Positions 40,210 to 52,805 of a DNA stretch of 64,000 bases are shown piece after piece. The position numbers and the translations under genes are program-made. The stretch comes from Kosakonia sacchari SP1 (GTDB taxonomy: Bacteria > Pseudomonadota > Gammaproteobacteria > Enterobacterales > Enterobacteriaceae), in assembly GCF_000300455.3 (NCBI RefSeq), contig NZ_CP007215.2:558001-622000 (forward strand). Direction: 5' to 3'. Position 1 is the stretch's first letter, and every line of letters starts with the position of its first letter. The notes under the pieces are model-generated. The model made no database searches. It worked only from the letters and a program-made list of their open reading frames with translations, and was not told the DNA's origin.

Positions 40210-41697
40210 ATGCAATACATCAAGATCCATTCGCTGGATAACGTTGCGGTAGCACTGGCGGATCTCGCTGAAGGCGCGGAAGTCGTTATCGACAACCAGA
40301 CCGTTCGGCTGCGCCAGGCGGTGGGGCGCGGGCACAAGTTTGCCCTGCAACCTATCGCCAAAGGTGAAAATGTTGTCAAGTATGGTCTGCCAATTGGTCA
40401 TGCGACAGCAGATATCGCGTCGGGCGAGTACATCCATTCCCATAATGCCCGTACCAATCTGAGCGATGTGGACGAGTATAGCTATCAACCTGATTTTCAG
40501 GAGGAAGGCGCACAGGCGGCGGATCGTGACATTCAGATCTACCGCCGCGCTAACGGCGAAGTCGGGATCCGCAACGAGTTGTGGATCCTGCCGACGGTCG
40601 GCTGTGTGAACGGTATTGCCCGTCAGATCCAGAGCCGTTTCCTGAAAGAGACGCAGGACGCCGTAGATATCGATGGCGTTTACCTGTTCAGCCACACCTA
40701 CGGTTGTTCCCAACTGGGTGATGACCACATTAATACCCGCACCATGCTGCAAAACATGGTGCGTCACCCGAACGCAGGCGCGGTGCTGGTGATTGGTCTG
40801 GGCTGTGAAAACAACCAGGTCGACGCCTTCCGTCAGACGCTCGGTGAATTCGATCCGGAACGCGTCCACTTTATGGTCTGCCAACACCAGGATGACGAAG
40901 TGGAAGCCGGTCTTGAGCATTTGCATGAACTGTATCAGGCGATGCGCAACGACAAGCGTGAACCGGGCAAACTGAGCGAGCTGAAATTCGGCCTCGAATG
41001 CGGCGGCTCTGATGGCCTTTCCGGCATCACCGCCAACCCGATGCTGGGCCGTTTCTCGGACTACGTAATCGGCAACGGTGGCACCACCGTGCTTACCGAA
41101 GTACCGGAGATGTTCGGCGCGGAACGTATCCTGATGAGCCACTGCCGCGACGAAAGTACCTTTGAAAAGACCGTTACCATGGTCAATGACTTCAAACAGT
41201 ACTTTATCGCGCATAATCAGCCAATTTACGAAAACCCATCACCGGGTAACAAAGCGGGCGGTATTACGACGCTGGAAGAGAAATCACTGGGCTGCACGCA
41301 AAAAGCGGGTGCCAGCCAGGTAGTGGACGTGCTGCGTTACGGTGAGCGCCTGAAAACTCACGGTCTGAACCTGTTGAGCGCACCGGGTAACGATGCGGTT
41401 GCTACCAGCGCGCTGGCCGGGGCGGGCTGCCATATGGTGCTATTCAGTACCGGTCGCGGTACGCCTTACGGTGGTTTTGTGCCGACGGTGAAAATCGCCA
41501 CCAACAGCGAACTGGCGGCGAAGAAGAAACACTGGATCGACTATGATGCCGGTCAGTTGATTCACGGCAAAGCGATGCCGCAACTGCTGAGCGAGTTCGT
41601 GGATGTGATCGTCGATATCGCCAACGGCAAAAAGACCTGCAACGAGAAAAACGATTTCCGTGAACTGGCTATTTTCAAAAGCGGCGTCACGCTCTGA
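40210..41697 (+). CDS. uxaA: altronate dehydratase UxaA
   Basis: Altronate hydro-lyase of 495 residues, making 2-keto-3-deoxygluconate from D-altronate. It has an N-terminal SAF domain (about 10-85) and the UxaA/GarD catalytic domain with CGGSDGLSGITANPMLG and [18 protein letters not shown]. It is 17 bp after uxaC with its own ribosome-binding site. It is a paralogue of GarD in this window. Confidence 0.97.
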   Translation: MQYIKIHSLDNVAVALADLAEGAEVVIDNQTVRLRQAVGRGHKFALQPIAKGENVVKYGLPIGHATADIASGEYIHSHNARTNLSDVDEYSYQPDFQEEGAQAADRDIQIYRRANGEVGIRNELWILPTVGCVNGIARQIQSRFLKETQDAVDIDGVYLFSHTYGCSQLGDDHINTRTMLQNMVRHPNAGAVLVIGLGCENNQVDAFRQTLGEFDPERVHFMVCQHQDDEVEAGLEHLHELYQAMRNDKREPGKLSELKFGLECGGSDGLSGITANPMLGRFSDYVIGNGGTTVLTEVPEMFGAERILMSHCRDESTFEKTVTMVNDFKQYFIAHNQPIYENPSPGNKAGGITTLEEKSLGCTQKAGASQVVDVLRYGERLKTHGLNLLSAPGNDAVATSALAGAGCHMVLFSTGRGTPYGGFVPTVKIATNSELAAKKKHWIDYDAGQLIHGKAMPQLLSEFVDVIVDIANGKKTCNEKNDFRELAIFKSGVTL

Positions 41698-41709
41698 TTG
41701 ATTATTATC

Positions 41710-41797
41710 TTTCGCGCCACGCCTGAGTTGGCTGCGTTTATTCCCCCGGTTACTTGCTTATGTAAGTGACCGGGGATTCGTGAGCCCTGGCGCGAAA
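41710..41797. repeat. nested palindromic element after uxaA
   Basis: An outer pair TTTCGCGCCA (41710-41719) and TGGCGCGAAA (41788-41797) encloses an inner stem CCCCGGTTACTT (41744-41755) and AAGTGACCGGGG (41764-41775). The 88-nt element can fold as a two-level cruciform. It may end the uxaCA transcript, but there is no T run. It resembles intergenic palindromic repeats common in enterobacteria; I cannot name the family. Confidence 0.7.
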
Positions 41798-41869
41798 TCT
41801 TTTGGTAAATGCCTCCTGGCAGGCATTACGTGATGTATCGCTTTATCCCAAATCCTACAAGGAATTTCC

Positions 41870-42421
41870 ATGACCACGTATTGGCTTGCCCAGGGCGTTG
41901 GTGTGATTGCTTTTCTGATTGGTATTACAACCTTTATCAACCGTGATGAACGGCGCTTCAAAAAACAACTCTCGGTCTACAGCGCCATCATTGGCGTGCA
42001 TTTCTTTCTGATGGGCGCATTTCCTGCGGGTTCCAGCGCCATGCTTAACGCCATTCGCACCCTGATTACTCTGCGTACCCGTAGCCTGTGGGTCATGGCG
42101 CTGTTTATTGTGCTTACCGGCGGGTTGGGGCTGGCGAAATTTCACCATCCGATGGAGTTGTTGCCGGTTGCCGGGACGATCGTCAGCACCTGGGCGCTGT
42201 TTCGCTTTAAAGGCTTGCCGATGCGCTGTGTGATTTGGTGCTCGACCTGCTGCTGGGTGATCCACAATATCTGGCTCGGATCGATTGGCGGTTCGCTGAT
42301 CGAGGGCAGTTTTTTAGTGATGAATGGCCTGAACATTATCCGCTTCTGGCGCATGCAAAAACGCGGCATCGACCCGTTTAAAGTCGAAACCGCGCAGCAA
42401 GAGAAACCGGCTGCCCGGTGA
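41870..42421 (+). CDS. ygjV: inner-membrane protein YgjV
   Basis: YgjV-family (Imp-YgjV) membrane protein of 183 residues with about five or six helices, starting MTTYWLAQGVGVIAFLIGI. The conserved NRDERRFKKQLS loop and IEGSFLVMNGLNIIRFWRM end are present. Function unknown. It converges on sstT with a 15-bp gap. Confidence 0.92.
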   Translation: MTTYWLAQGVGVIAFLIGITTFINRDERRFKKQLSVYSAIIGVHFFLMGAFPAGSSAMLNAIRTLITLRTRSLWVMALFIVLTGGLGLAKFHHPMELLPVAGTIVSTWALFRFKGLPMRCVIWCSTCCWVIHNIWLGSIGGSLIEGSFLVMNGLNIIRFWRMQKRGIDPFKVETAQQEKPAAR

Positions 42422-42436
42422 AGGCAGCCAAAAAGA

Positions 42437-43681
42437 TCAGTTACGCAGGGGGTTATTCACCAGACGCTCATCTTCTGCCTGGCACACCGCCGCGGTAAAC
42501 AGCACATCGGTGGAGGAGTTGAGCGCGGTTTCGCAGGAGTCCTGCAATACGCCGATAATAAAGCCGACCGCTACCACTTGCATCGCCACATCGTTGGAAA
42601 TACCAAACATGTTGCAGGCCAGCGGGATCAGCAGCAGAGAACCACCCGCCACGCCGGACGCACCACAGGCACAAAGCGACGCCACGACGCTCAGCAGCAG
42701 CGCCGTTGGCACATCAACCGTAATGCCCAGCGTATGCACTGCCGCCAGCGCCAGCACGGTAATGGTGATTGCCGCGCCTGCCATATTAATGGTGGCACCC
42801 AGCGGGATAGAGACCGAATAGGTATCGCGATCGAGATTCAGTTTCTCGCACAGCGCCATGTTTACGGGAATATTCGCCGCTGAACTGCGGGTGAAAAAGG
42901 CGGTGACGCCGCTTTCACGCAGGCAGGTAAAGACCAGCGGGAAAGGATTGCGGCGGATCTTCCAGTACACCAGCAGCGGGTTAACCACCAGCGCGACAAA
43001 CGCCATACAGCCTACCAGCACCACCAGCAGTTGCGCGTAGCCTAACAGTGCGCCAAAACCGGATGTCGCAAGGGTAGAGGAGACAAGGCCGAAAATACCG
43101 ATCGGTGCAAAGCGGATCACAAGCCGTACCATAAAGGTCACCGCGCTTGCAAAATCCTGCACCAGATTTTTAGTACTCTCATTACTGTGGCGCAGCGCAA
43201 ATCCCAGCCCCACGGCCCACACCAGAATGCCGATATAGTTAGCGTTCATGATCGCGGTCACCGGGTTGGCGATCATGCTGGTCAGTAAACCGCGCAGCAC
43301 CTCCACGATGCCGGATGGCGGCGCGACATCATTGGCGCCTGGCACAAGCTGAAGCGTGGAAGGGAAGAGGAAACTGACCAGCACGGCGGTCAGCGCGGCA
43401 GTGAACGTACCTAACAGATAAAGCACCAGCACCGGGCGCAGATGTGTTTTTTGTCCCTGTTGATGACCGGCGATGGAGGCCATCACCAGCATCAACACCA
43501 GAACCGGAGCCACTGCTTTTAACGCGCTGACGAAAAGCGTGCCCAGAATACCGGTAGCAATAGCGGCGGGAGTAGAGATCCACGCCAGTAAGATACCCAG
43601 AATTAAGCCAATAAGAATTTGTTTCACCAGGCTGCCATCAATCAAGCGTTGCAGTAACCCGGTGGAGCGGTGCGTTGTCAT
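42437..43681 (-). CDS. sstT: Na+/serine-threonine symporter SstT
   Basis: SDF (dicarboxylate/amino acid:cation) family transporter of 414 residues. The re-entrant-loop serine motif appears as [18 protein letters not shown] and the substrate-site segment as [16 protein letters not shown]. It imports serine and threonine with sodium. Full length, with no anomaly. Confidence 0.95.
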   Translation of the reverse strand: MTTHRSTGLLQRLIDGSLVKQILIGLILGILLAWISTPAAIATGILGTLFVSALKAVAPVLVLMLVMASIAGHQQGQKTHLRPVLVLYLLGTFTAALTAVLVSFLFPSTLQLVPGANDVAPPSGIVEVLRGLLTSMIANPVTAIMNANYIGILVWAVGLGFALRHSNESTKNLVQDFASAVTFMVRLVIRFAPIGIFGLVSSTLATSGFGALLGYAQLLVVLVGCMAFVALVVNPLLVYWKIRRNPFPLVFTCLRESGVTAFFTRSSAANIPVNMALCEKLNLDRDTYSVSIPLGATINMAGAAITITVLALAAVHTLGITVDVPTALLLSVVASLCACGASGVAGGSLLLIPLACNMFGISNDVAMQVVAVGFIIGVLQDSCETALNSSTDVLFTAAVCQAEDERLVNNPLRN

Positions 43682-43882
43682 GCCATGTTCCTTTCGTGTT
43701 GTGGAGTTGCATCCCGCATGCCTTTTTTGGGTGACATTTGTCAGGATGTAACATTTGATTGCAGAAAGGAGTATATGGACTTTACGGCAACACGGAAGGG
43801 GTAACCGCGCACTTTTCCGGCCTGGCGCGGCTTTTTGATTTTTTTGTGTTAACGTTTTGTGATAAAGACAACAAGGCGGATG

Positions 43883-43918
43883 AAATGGCCGCTCCGCACA
43901 CTGGCAGAGCGGCCATTT
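43883..43918 (-). terminator. terminator of alx
   Basis: AAATGGCCGCTC and GAGCGGCCATTT form a perfect 12-bp stem (12-nt loop) directly after the alx stop codon. Confidence 0.75.
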
Positions 43919-43923
43919 ACGGC

Positions 43924-44889
43924 TTACGCCCTATTTTTCTTGTCATTCTGGTAGTTAACCCATGCGTTGAGCAGCATGGTTAGCACAAGGATCCCGCCCA
44001 CTACGCCAAGCGAGATGGCGATCGGAATATGGAAGAAGTCGACAATCAGCATTTTAACGCCGATAAACACCAGAATGACCGACAAACCATATTTGAGCAT
44101 CGAGAAACGCTCCGCCACGCCCGCCAGCAGGAAATACATCGCACGCAGACCCAGAATCGCAAACAGGTTTGAGGTCAGCACGATAAACGGATCGGTGGTC
44201 ACGGCAAAAATCGCCGGGATGCTGTCGACCGCGAAAATCACATCACTCAGTTCAACCAGAATCAGCACCAGCAACAACGGTGTGGCGAACAGCAGGCCAT
44301 TTTTTCGCACGAAAAAGTGCTCATTTTCGATGGTGTCGGTCATGCGTAAATGGCTGCGCAGCCAGCGCACCAGCGGTTTATCACCAATCCCCGTTTCGTC
44401 TTCTTTTGCCAGCGCCATTTTCACACCGGTAAACAGCAGGAAGGCACCAAAAACATACAGCAGCCATGAGAACTGGGTGATAAGCCAGCTACCGGCGAAA
44501 ATCATAATCGTGCGCAGCACAATCGCGCCGAGCACGCCGTAAACCAGCACCCGGCGCTGCAACGCGGCCGGTACAGCGAAGTAGCTAAACAGCATCAGCC
44601 AGACGAAGACGTTATCGACCGCCAGCGCTTTTTCAATCAGATAACCGGTGAGAAACGCCAGCGCCTGCGTGTCGGCAACGGCGCGTCCTTCGGTTTGCGT
44701 GAGATACCACCAGAAGGCGGCGTTGAACAGCAGAGAGAGGCTGACCCAAACCACAGACCAGGCGGCCGCCTGCTTCATGGTCATCGTATGGACGCCGCGA
44801 CGCCCCTGAAGCAGAAGGTCGATGGCCAGCATAATCACGACTACAATCGCGAAGCCGCCCCATAACATCGGTGTGCCGACAGTATTCAT
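43924..44889 (-). CDS. alx: TerC-family membrane protein Alx (Mn2+ exporter)
   Basis: TerC-family inner-membrane protein of 321 residues with seven to nine helices. Acidic membrane motifs [14 protein letters not shown] and [15 protein letters not shown], typical for the family and needed for metal handling, are present. E. coli Alx responds to alkaline pH and manganese and is reported to export Mn2+. It is preceded by a yybP-ykoY riboswitch. Start [12 protein letters not shown]. Confidence 0.95.
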   Translation of the reverse strand: MNTVGTPMLWGGFAIVVVIMLAIDLLLQGRRGVHTMTMKQAAAWSVVWVSLSLLFNAAFWWYLTQTEGRAVADTQALAFLTGYLIEKALAVDNVFVWLMLFSYFAVPAALQRRVLVYGVLGAIVLRTIMIFAGSWLITQFSWLLYVFGAFLLFTGVKMALAKEDETGIGDKPLVRWLRSHLRMTDTIENEHFFVRKNGLLFATPLLLVLILVELSDVIFAVDSIPAIFAVTTDPFIVLTSNLFAILGLRAMYFLLAGVAERFSMLKYGLSVILVFIGVKMLIVDFFHIPIAISLGVVGGILVLTMLLNAWVNYQNDKKNRA

Positions 44890-44904
44890 TGCGTGAATCC
44901 TTAC

Positions 44905-45078
44905 CTAAAAACAAAAACGGCTAACGTCGGAAGAGGTTAGCCGTTTGCTTTAGGTGCAATGGATCCTCGCCTTCCGGCAAGGTCTCACTTACGTCTGTGA
45001 AGACGCCCGGCGACCGGATGCATATACGCATCGTAATGACGATCCACCGGCAATGAAGTTACTCCCCTTTGCAGGTAA
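44905..45078 (-). ncRNA. yybP-ykoY (Mn2+ / pH-responsive) riboswitch of alx
   Basis: On the minus strand the alx leader begins with the family's GGGGAGTAAC core, contains the second conserved core GAGACCTTGCCGG, and ends in an intrinsic terminator hairpin (AAACGGCTAAC / GTTAGCCGTTT, 44916-44946) followed by TTTTGTTTTT, 26 nt before the alx start. This is the layout of the E. coli alx PRE element, which senses Mn2+ and changes folding at high pH. Confidence 0.88.
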
Positions 45079-45136
45079 CAAAATATGTCAGCACATTGAT
45101 TCCGTCAATGTAAAGCCTGGTGTGCTTTACGAACCT

Positions 45137-46135
45137 TTACGCCGGAAGCTGTTCGCCGATGTCATCCGCCGGGAAAACGACGCCAATCTGGCGGCGAATT
45201 TCCGTTTGCAGTTTGGCCGTAACCCGGCTGACATCCAGCCCCGGATGGTTGACTTCGTTCTCTTCCACCAGGCGGGCAAAAGTTTCCGCTTCATACAGCA
45301 TGGTATTGATGTGCTGCGGCTGCGTTAATTCCTGCGCTTTGCCGCCGCGCGGCACGAACGAGATTTTCTGGCATTCGGAGATTTTCTCGATCACCAGCGA
45401 TCCGGCCTCGCCCTGAATTTCGCTCGGCAGCACGGAATCGCTCACCTTCGAGTGTTGCAGTGTGACGCTGAAATCACCGTAATCCATCACCACCACGCCG
45501 TGCGCATCCACGCCGCTTTCCAGCAGGCTGGCGGTGGCCTGAACGCTATGCGGCTCGCCCCACAGCGCCACGGCTGAAGCCAGACAGTAGAAGCCGATAT
45601 CCATAATTGAACCGTTAGAAAACGCCGGATTAAAGGTATTCGGGTTTTCTCCGTCCAGGTAGCGCTCGTAGCGCGACGAGTACTGGCAGTAGTTGATAAA
45701 GGCTTTACGAAGCTTACCTGCTTTGGCAAGTGTTTGTTTCAGCAAGATAAAATTCGGCAGGCTGGCGGTTTTGAACGCTTCAAACAACACCACCTGATTT
45801 TCCCGGGCGCAGGCGATGGCCGCTTCCACTTCACGCAGGTTGGAGGCCAGCGGTTTTTCGCAGATCACATGCTTTTTGTGACGCAGGAAAAGCTGCGTCT
45901 GCGGGAAGTGCAGGGAGTTCGGGCTGGCAATATAAACCGCGTCTATCGCATCGCTTTGCGCCATATCTTCAAGCGAGGTAAACAGATGCTCGACCGGGTA
46001 GTCATTGGCGAACGTTTGCGCCTGTTCCAGGCTGCGGGAAAAAACGGCGGTGAGTTTATATTTGCCCGTTTCATGGGCGGCATCGACAAACTGGCGGGTG
46101 ATCCAGTTCGTACCTATGACAGCGAAACGTATCAT
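45137..46135 (-). CDS. ygjR: Gfo/Idh/MocA-family oxidoreductase YgjR
   Basis: NAD(P)-dependent oxidoreductase-like protein of 332 residues with an N-terminal Rossmann domain (FAVIGTNWITRQF) and the family's EKPLASN motif, in which Lys is the usual catalytic or cofactor residue. Substrate unknown. It lies immediately upstream (minus strand) of the alx leader, with 58 bp between. Confidence 0.92.
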   Translation of the reverse strand: MIRFAVIGTNWITRQFVDAAHETGKYKLTAVFSRSLEQAQTFANDYPVEHLFTSLEDMAQSDAIDAVYIASPNSLHFPQTQLFLRHKKHVICEKPLASNLREVEAAIACARENQVVLFEAFKTASLPNFILLKQTLAKAGKLRKAFINYCQYSSRYERYLDGENPNTFNPAFSNGSIMDIGFYCLASAVALWGEPHSVQATASLLESGVDAHGVVVMDYGDFSVTLQHSKVSDSVLPSEIQGEAGSLVIEKISECQKISFVPRGGKAQELTQPQHINTMLYEAETFARLVEENEVNHPGLDVSRVTAKLQTEIRRQIGVVFPADDIGEQLPA

Positions 46136-46241
46136 ACAGGCGCTAATTCTCCGTAAGGGGGGTCTTTGATCACTCTAGCATGACGAGATGACAAAACCAG
46201 TGCACTGCCCCGCACAAGCACAAAAGGTGATGGCGAAAACC

Positions 46242-46742
46242 TCACCCGTTACGATCCAGCGTCAGATGCGTCAGCCACAACCGTGTATCAAACTCGAGCT
46301 GGTGGTACTGCGGCTCCATATAGCAGCACAGCTGATAGAACGCTTTGTTGTGATCTTTCTCTTTCAGATGTGCAAGTTCGTGAACCACGATCATCCGCAA
46401 GAAGGCTTCTGGCGCATCGCGAAACACCGTGGCGACGCGGATTTCCGCTTTAGCTTTTAACTTGCCACCCTGCACACGCGAGACCGCCGTATGCAAACCG
46501 AGTGCGTTGTTTAACACATGGATTTTGCTGTCATACATCACCTTATTCACCGGCGCGGCGTTACGCAGATACTGGTTTTTCATCTCCTGCGTATAGTGAT
46601 AAAGCGCTTTATCGGTGGTGATGTCGTGGCTTTCCGGGTAGCGCTTTTTCAGCACCTCGCCCAGCCGGTTCTGTTCAATCAGGGCAGTAACCTGCGTCAG
46701 CAGGGATTCAGGGTAGCCCTGAAGATAGGTCAGCTTGTTCAT
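46242..46742 (-). CDS. ygjP: YgjP-family M48-type metallopeptidase-like protein
   Basis: Protein of 166 residues of the YgjP/WLM-like metallopeptidase group. The zinc motif is VVHELAHLKEKDH (HExxH plus a third His). E. coli YgjP was suggested to be needed in nucleotide metabolism or stress; no protease substrate is known. It is divergent from rlmG across 70 bp. Confidence 0.9.
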   Translation of the reverse strand: MNKLTYLQGYPESLLTQVTALIEQNRLGEVLKKRYPESHDITTDKALYHYTQEMKNQYLRNAAPVNKVMYDSKIHVLNNALGLHTAVSRVQGGKLKAKAEIRVATVFRDAPEAFLRMIVVHELAHLKEKDHNKAFYQLCCYMEPQYHQLEFDTRLWLTHLTLDRNG

Positions 46743-46812
46743 GGCGAAATGTGTTTACATCTCCGGATAATTAAGCGATAAAACGCGCGAATTTTAGCAT
46801 TGCGGAGGGGCG

Positions 46813-47943
46813 ATGAGCCAGGTTGAGTTAAACGGACAATCATTCACTTTAGACAGATTCCCTGTCGGCGTGGAAGAGGCGTCGTTACAGGCGTGGGACG
46901 CGGCGGACGAGTATCTGCTGCAACAGGTGAATGAGGTCGATGGCCCGGTTCTGATTTTTAACGACAGCTTTGGTGCGCTGGCTTGTGCGCTGGCGTCGCA
47001 TCGTCCGGTTTCCGTCAACGACTCTTATATAGCAGAGCTGGCGACACAGCATAACTTGCGCATTAACGATCTGGACGAAACCGTCGTCACGCTGCAAGAC
47101 AGCCTGAGCCCACTGCCTGCAAACCCGGCGTTAGTGCTTATCAAAGTGCCAAAACAGCTGGCGCTGCTGGAGCAGCAACTGCGCGCGCTGCGCAACGTGG
47201 TGACGCCGCAAACGCGGATTATCGCTGGGGCGAAAGCGCGTGATGTCCACAACTCGACGTTAGCGCTGTTTGAAAAAATTCTTGGGCCGACTACCACCAC
47301 GCTGGCATGGAAAAAAGCGCGGCTCATCAACTGCACGTTTAGCGCGCCTGCGCTTGAGGAGAGTTCTGTTCTCGCCAGCTGGAAGCTGGACGGCACGAAC
47401 TGGACTATCCATAACCATGCCAACGTCTTTTCCCGCAGCGGGCTGGATATTGGCGCGCGGTTTTTCCTGCAACATCTGCCGGAAAACGTCGAAGGTGAGA
47501 TGGTTGATCTGGGCTGTGGCAATGGCGTAATTGGTTTAAAACTGCTGGCGCAAAACCCGAACAGCCGTGTGCTGTTCGCCGACGAGTCGGCGATGGCGGT
47601 GGCTTCCGCGCGGCTGAATGTGGAAGCGAACCTGCCACAAGCAGTGGAACGCAGCGAGTATATGATTAATAACTCGCTGTCCGGTGTGGAGCCGGACAGG
47701 TTTGACGCGATAATGTGTAACCCGCCGTTCCACCAGCAGAGCGCGATTACCGATCATATTGCCTGGCAGATGTTTAACGATGCGCGTTACTGCCTGAAAT
47801 ATGGCGGCGAGCTGCGCATTGTCGGCAACCGCCATCTCGACTATTTCCGCAAGCTAAAACGCGTGTTTGGCAACTGCGAAACCCTTGCCACTAACAACAA
47901 GTTCGTGGTGCTTAAAGCGGTGAAAGTGCGTAAAAAGCGTTAA
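46813..47943 (+). CDS. rlmG: 23S rRNA (guanine-1835 N2)-methyltransferase RlmG
   Basis: Class I SAM-dependent methyltransferase of 376 residues. It has an inactive N-terminal methyltransferase-like domain and a C-terminal catalytic domain with [15 protein letters not shown] (SAM motif I) and MCNPPFHQ (motif IV, NPPF/Y). It modifies G1835 of 23S rRNA. Start [17 protein letters not shown] after GGAGG. Confidence 0.95.
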   Translation: MSQVELNGQSFTLDRFPVGVEEASLQAWDAADEYLLQQVNEVDGPVLIFNDSFGALACALASHRPVSVNDSYIAELATQHNLRINDLDETVVTLQDSLSPLPANPALVLIKVPKQLALLEQQLRALRNVVTPQTRIIAGAKARDVHNSTLALFEKILGPTTTTLAWKKARLINCTFSAPALEESSVLASWKLDGTNWTIHNHANVFSRSGLDIGARFFLQHLPENVEGEMVDLGCGNGVIGLKLLAQNPNSRVLFADESAMAVASARLNVEANLPQAVERSEYMINNSLSGVEPDRFDAIMCNPPFHQQSAITDHIAWQMFNDARYCLKYGGELRIVGNRHLDYFRKLKRVFGNCETLATNNKFVVLKAVKVRKKR

Positions 47944-47946
47944 TGG

Positions 47947-47973
47947 AAAGTGGCACGCTCTGCGGGCCACTTT
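47947..47973 (+). terminator. terminator of rlmG
   Basis: AAAGTGGC and GCCACTTT form an 8-bp stem four nt after the stop codon; TTTG follows. Confidence 0.65.
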
Positions 47974-47988
47974 GTTATCCATATAAAG

Positions 47989-48008
47989 CCCCCCAGCCAG
48001 GCTGGGGG
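47989..48008 (-). terminator. terminator-like palindrome after fadH
   Basis: CCCCCAGCC and GGCTGGGGG are almost touching; on the minus strand GCTTTATAT follows. It lies between converging rlmG and fadH. Confidence 0.6.
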
Positions 48009-48041
48009 TTCCGGAAAGCTTTCAGCTTTAAACCAGTTATT

Positions 48042-50165
<2,124 letters not shown>

Positions 50166-50173
50166 TCAAATAT

Positions 50174-50195
50174 CCCTCTCCCGCACAGGAGAGGG
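50174..50195 (-). terminator. hairpin after lsrK
   Basis: CCCTCTCC and GGAGAGGG form an 8-bp stem with a 6-nt loop, downstream of lsrK on the minus strand; ATATTTG follows. Confidence 0.5.
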
Positions 50196-50204
50196 AAAAG
50201 TGCT

Positions 50205-51779
50205 TCAGGCTCCGGTTGTCAGGCCGGGGGCCTGCCACAGGGATGTGGTTAAACCGCTGTCGACGAGGCCGAGCTGCTCGGCGTAGATTTTCTGCCACTT
50301 CAGCATCATGGTGTCGTACAGCTCGCGATGTTCCGGGTTTGGCGTAAATTCCCGGCTCCAGCGCACCAGCCGTTCGCCGGTGGTTGCCATATCGTCATAC
50401 AACCCGGCACCCACACCTGCGGCGATAGCGCAGCCCAGCGCGGTGGCCTCTTTCACTTCCGGCACGCGTACCGGCAGGCCCGTCACATCGCTTAAAATCT
50501 GGCTCCACAGAGCGCCTTTCGCACCGCCACCGGCGAAGACCAGGCTGTCGAATTGTACACCGGAAAAGCGTGAAATCTGCGCCAGATTGCAGGCGGAAAC
50601 GATGGCCGCATTCTCTTCCAGCGCGCGGAACAGCGTGGCTTTGTTGCATTTTTCCGGGTCGATGGAGAGGTTAATAAACGACGGTGCGGCGTGATACCAC
50701 TGCTTGAAGTGCATGGCATCGGAGAAAATGGGCATCACGCCCCATGAACCGGCTGGAACCCGACCCGCCATCTCTTCCAGTAAGGTGTAGGCGTCAATGC
50801 CCATCCGCTCGGCAATCAATTTTTCTTCGGCGCAAAACGCGTCGCGGAACCAGCGCATGGTCAGGCCGGTGAAAAAGCTAATCGACTCCGCTTGTACCAT
50901 GCCTGGAATGACATGCGGATTGACGCGGATATTCATTTCCGGGTCGGTGCGCACTTGCGGCAAGTTCACCACTTGCTGCCAGAACGTGCCGCCGAGCACG
51001 GCGGTTTGCCCGGCGCGAACCACGCCAAGCCCAAGGCTGCCGAGCTGCACATCACCGCCGCCCATCACCACCGGCGTGCCTTCCCGCAGTCCGCACTCTT
51101 GTGCTGCCTGGTGAGTCACTTCGCCCAACAGGCTGCCGGTCTCTTTCACCGGTGATAACAGATCCGGGCGTAACCCGGCCATATCCAGCAAGTCGGGGCG
51201 CCAGTCGCGGGTAAAGAGATCGAGCATACCGGTGGTGCCGGCATTGGAAGGATCCACCGCTAACCAGCCGGAGAGGCGCGAGGCCAGCCAGTCGCTGATC
51301 ATGGTGATAGTGGCGGTATCGCGGTAAATATCAGGGCGGTGGTGCGCCAGCCACAACAGACGCGGCATGGCGCTGAGCGCCAGCGTCTGCCCGGAAACGC
51401 TGTAGACTTCGGCTTCAAACTGCCAGTCATGGATCTCTTTTAATTCGGCAACTTCATGGCTGGCGCGGGAATCCACGTTGGCGCATGCCCAGATGGCGTC
51501 GCCATTGGCGTTATACAGCACGATGCCTTCGCGCATGGAGCAACAGGCGACTGACTGGATATCCGCGCCGCTAAGACCAGCGCTTTTCAAGGCCTGGCGG
51601 ATACACTGGCAGGCAAGTTGCCAGTTGGTGGTGAGGTCGAACTCCATTGAGCCGGGGACGTTTTCCACGCTGAGGTGTTTCCACTCGGCCTGGCCGACGG
51701 CAATTTGCCGCCCGCTTAAGTCGAAGATCACTGCCCGAATGCTGCCAGTCCCTGCATCTAACGCTAAAAGGTAACTCAT
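50205..51779 (-). CDS. lsrK: autoinducer-2 kinase LsrK
   Basis: FGGY-family kinase of 524 residues. It phosphorylates the AI-2 precursor DPD to phospho-DPD in the cytoplasm, trapping imported signal. The N-terminal domain starts [17 protein letters not shown]; later hallmarks include [34 protein letters not shown] and [17 protein letters not shown]. Sequence similarity to E. coli LsrK is strong throughout. I start at MSYLLALD, with AGGGGG 8 nt upstream; the frame is open 29 codons further but without homology. lsrR and lsrACDB, its normal neighbours, are absent. Confidence 0.93.
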   Translation of the reverse strand: MSYLLALDAGTGSIRAVIFDLSGRQIAVGQAEWKHLSVENVPGSMEFDLTTNWQLACQCIRQALKSAGLSGADIQSVACCSMREGIVLYNANGDAIWACANVDSRASHEVAELKEIHDWQFEAEVYSVSGQTLALSAMPRLLWLAHHRPDIYRDTATITMISDWLASRLSGWLAVDPSNAGTTGMLDLFTRDWRPDLLDMAGLRPDLLSPVKETGSLLGEVTHQAAQECGLREGTPVVMGGGDVQLGSLGLGVVRAGQTAVLGGTFWQQVVNLPQVRTDPEMNIRVNPHVIPGMVQAESISFFTGLTMRWFRDAFCAEEKLIAERMGIDAYTLLEEMAGRVPAGSWGVMPIFSDAMHFKQWYHAAPSFINLSIDPEKCNKATLFRALEENAAIVSACNLAQISRFSGVQFDSLVFAGGGAKGALWSQILSDVTGLPVRVPEVKEATALGCAIAAGVGAGLYDDMATTGERLVRWSREFTPNPEHRELYDTMMLKWQKIYAEQLGLVDSGLTTSLWQAPGLTTGA

Positions 51780-51917
51780 GGGTTTTGCCCCCTCGCAAGC
51801 ATCATAGATAAAACTGTGATCCTCGTACGGTCGTAAATATAGTTCAGCGCCTACGCTTTTGAACATTCATCAGTCACAAAATCACTTGTTCTATCACAGC
51901 TTTTTGCGGGAGGCAGG
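51780..51917. promoter_or_regulatory. lsrK-lsrF divergent promoter region
   Basis: This 138-bp gap replaces the lsrR and lsrACDB genes of a full locus. It holds TTTTGAACATTCA (near 51860-51873) and TTGTTCTATCACA (near 51888-51900), loosely like LsrR and CRP half sites of the normal lsr intergenic region. AGGAG-like GGGAGGCAGG precedes lsrF. The operator reading is tentative. Confidence 0.35.
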
Positions 51918-52805
51918 ATGGCGGATGTAGATGACATCAAAGATGGCAAAGACTTTGGACTGGGCACCGCGCAGCAAAATGTGCCTTTCACCCTGAAGGG
52001 CTGCGGTGCGCTGGACTGGGGCATGCAATCGCGGCTGGCAAGGATCTTTAACCCCCAGAGTAACCGCACGGTGATGCTGGCCTTCGATCACGGCTATTTC
52101 CAGGGCCCGACGACCGGGCTTGAGCGTATTGATTTATCCATTGCGCCGCTGTTCGCGCAAACCGATGTGCTGATGTGTACGCGCGGCATTTTGCGCAGTG
52201 TGGTGCCGCCCGCCACCAATAAACCGGTGGTGCTGCGCGCTTCTGGCGGCAATTCAATCCTCGCTGAACTCTCTAACGAATGCGTGGCGGTGGCGATGGA
52301 AGATGCGCTGCGGCTTAACGTCTGTGCGGTGGCGGCGCAAATTTATATTGGCAGCGAGTACGAACACCAGTCGATCAACAACATCATCAAGCTGGTGGAT
52401 GCGGGCAACCGCTACGGTGTGCCAACGATGGCGGTGACCGGCGTGGGGAAAGAAATGACGCGCGACGCGCGTTACTTTTCGCTGGCCAGCCGTATCGCCG
52501 CCGAAATGGGCGCGCAGTTTGTGAAAACCTACTTTGTGGAAGAGGGGTTCGAAAAGGTCACCGCCAGTTGCCCGGTGCCTATCGTGATTGCTGGCGGGAA
52601 AAAGTTACCCGAGCAGGAGGCGCTGGAGATGTGTTTCCGCGCGATTGATCAGGGCGCGTCGGGCGTGGATATGGGGCGTAATATTTTCCAGTCCAGCGCG
52701 CCGCTCGCCATGCTCAAGGCGGTGAAAAAAGTGGTACACGAGCATATGCACGCCCGTGAGGCGTACCAGTTCTGGCTGGAAGAAAAACAAGGAGAGCAAC
52801 CATGA
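51918..52805 (+). CDS. lsrF: 3-hydroxy-5-phosphooxypentane-2,4-dione thiolase LsrF
   Basis: Class I aldolase-fold thiolase of 295 residues that transfers an acetyl group from the AI-2 breakdown intermediate to coenzyme A. It begins [14 protein letters not shown] and contains [30 protein letters not shown] and the C-terminal [14 protein letters not shown]. The lysine in KTYFVEEGF corresponds to the Schiff-base position. It overlaps lsrG by 4 bp (ATGA). Confidence 0.95.
   Translation: MADVDDIKDGKDFGLGTAQQNVPFTLKGCGALDWGMQSRLARIFNPQSNRTVMLAFDHGYFQGPTTGLERIDLSIAPLFAQTDVLMCTRGILRSVVPPATNKPVVLRASGGNSILAELSNECVAVAMEDALRLNVCAVAAQIYIGSEYEHQSINNIIKLVDAGNRYGVPTMAVTGVGKEMTRDARYFSLASRIAAEMGAQFVKTYFVEEGFEKVTASCPVPIVIAGGKKLPEQEALEMCFRAIDQGASGVDMGRNIFQSSAPLAMLKAVKKVVHEHMHAREAYQFWLEEKQGEQP

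Noticed and set aside
51780-51866. N-terminal extension of LsrK by 29 codons
   Set aside because: No homology to kinases; the ATG at 51779 has a strong ribosome-binding site and gives a normal FGGY start.
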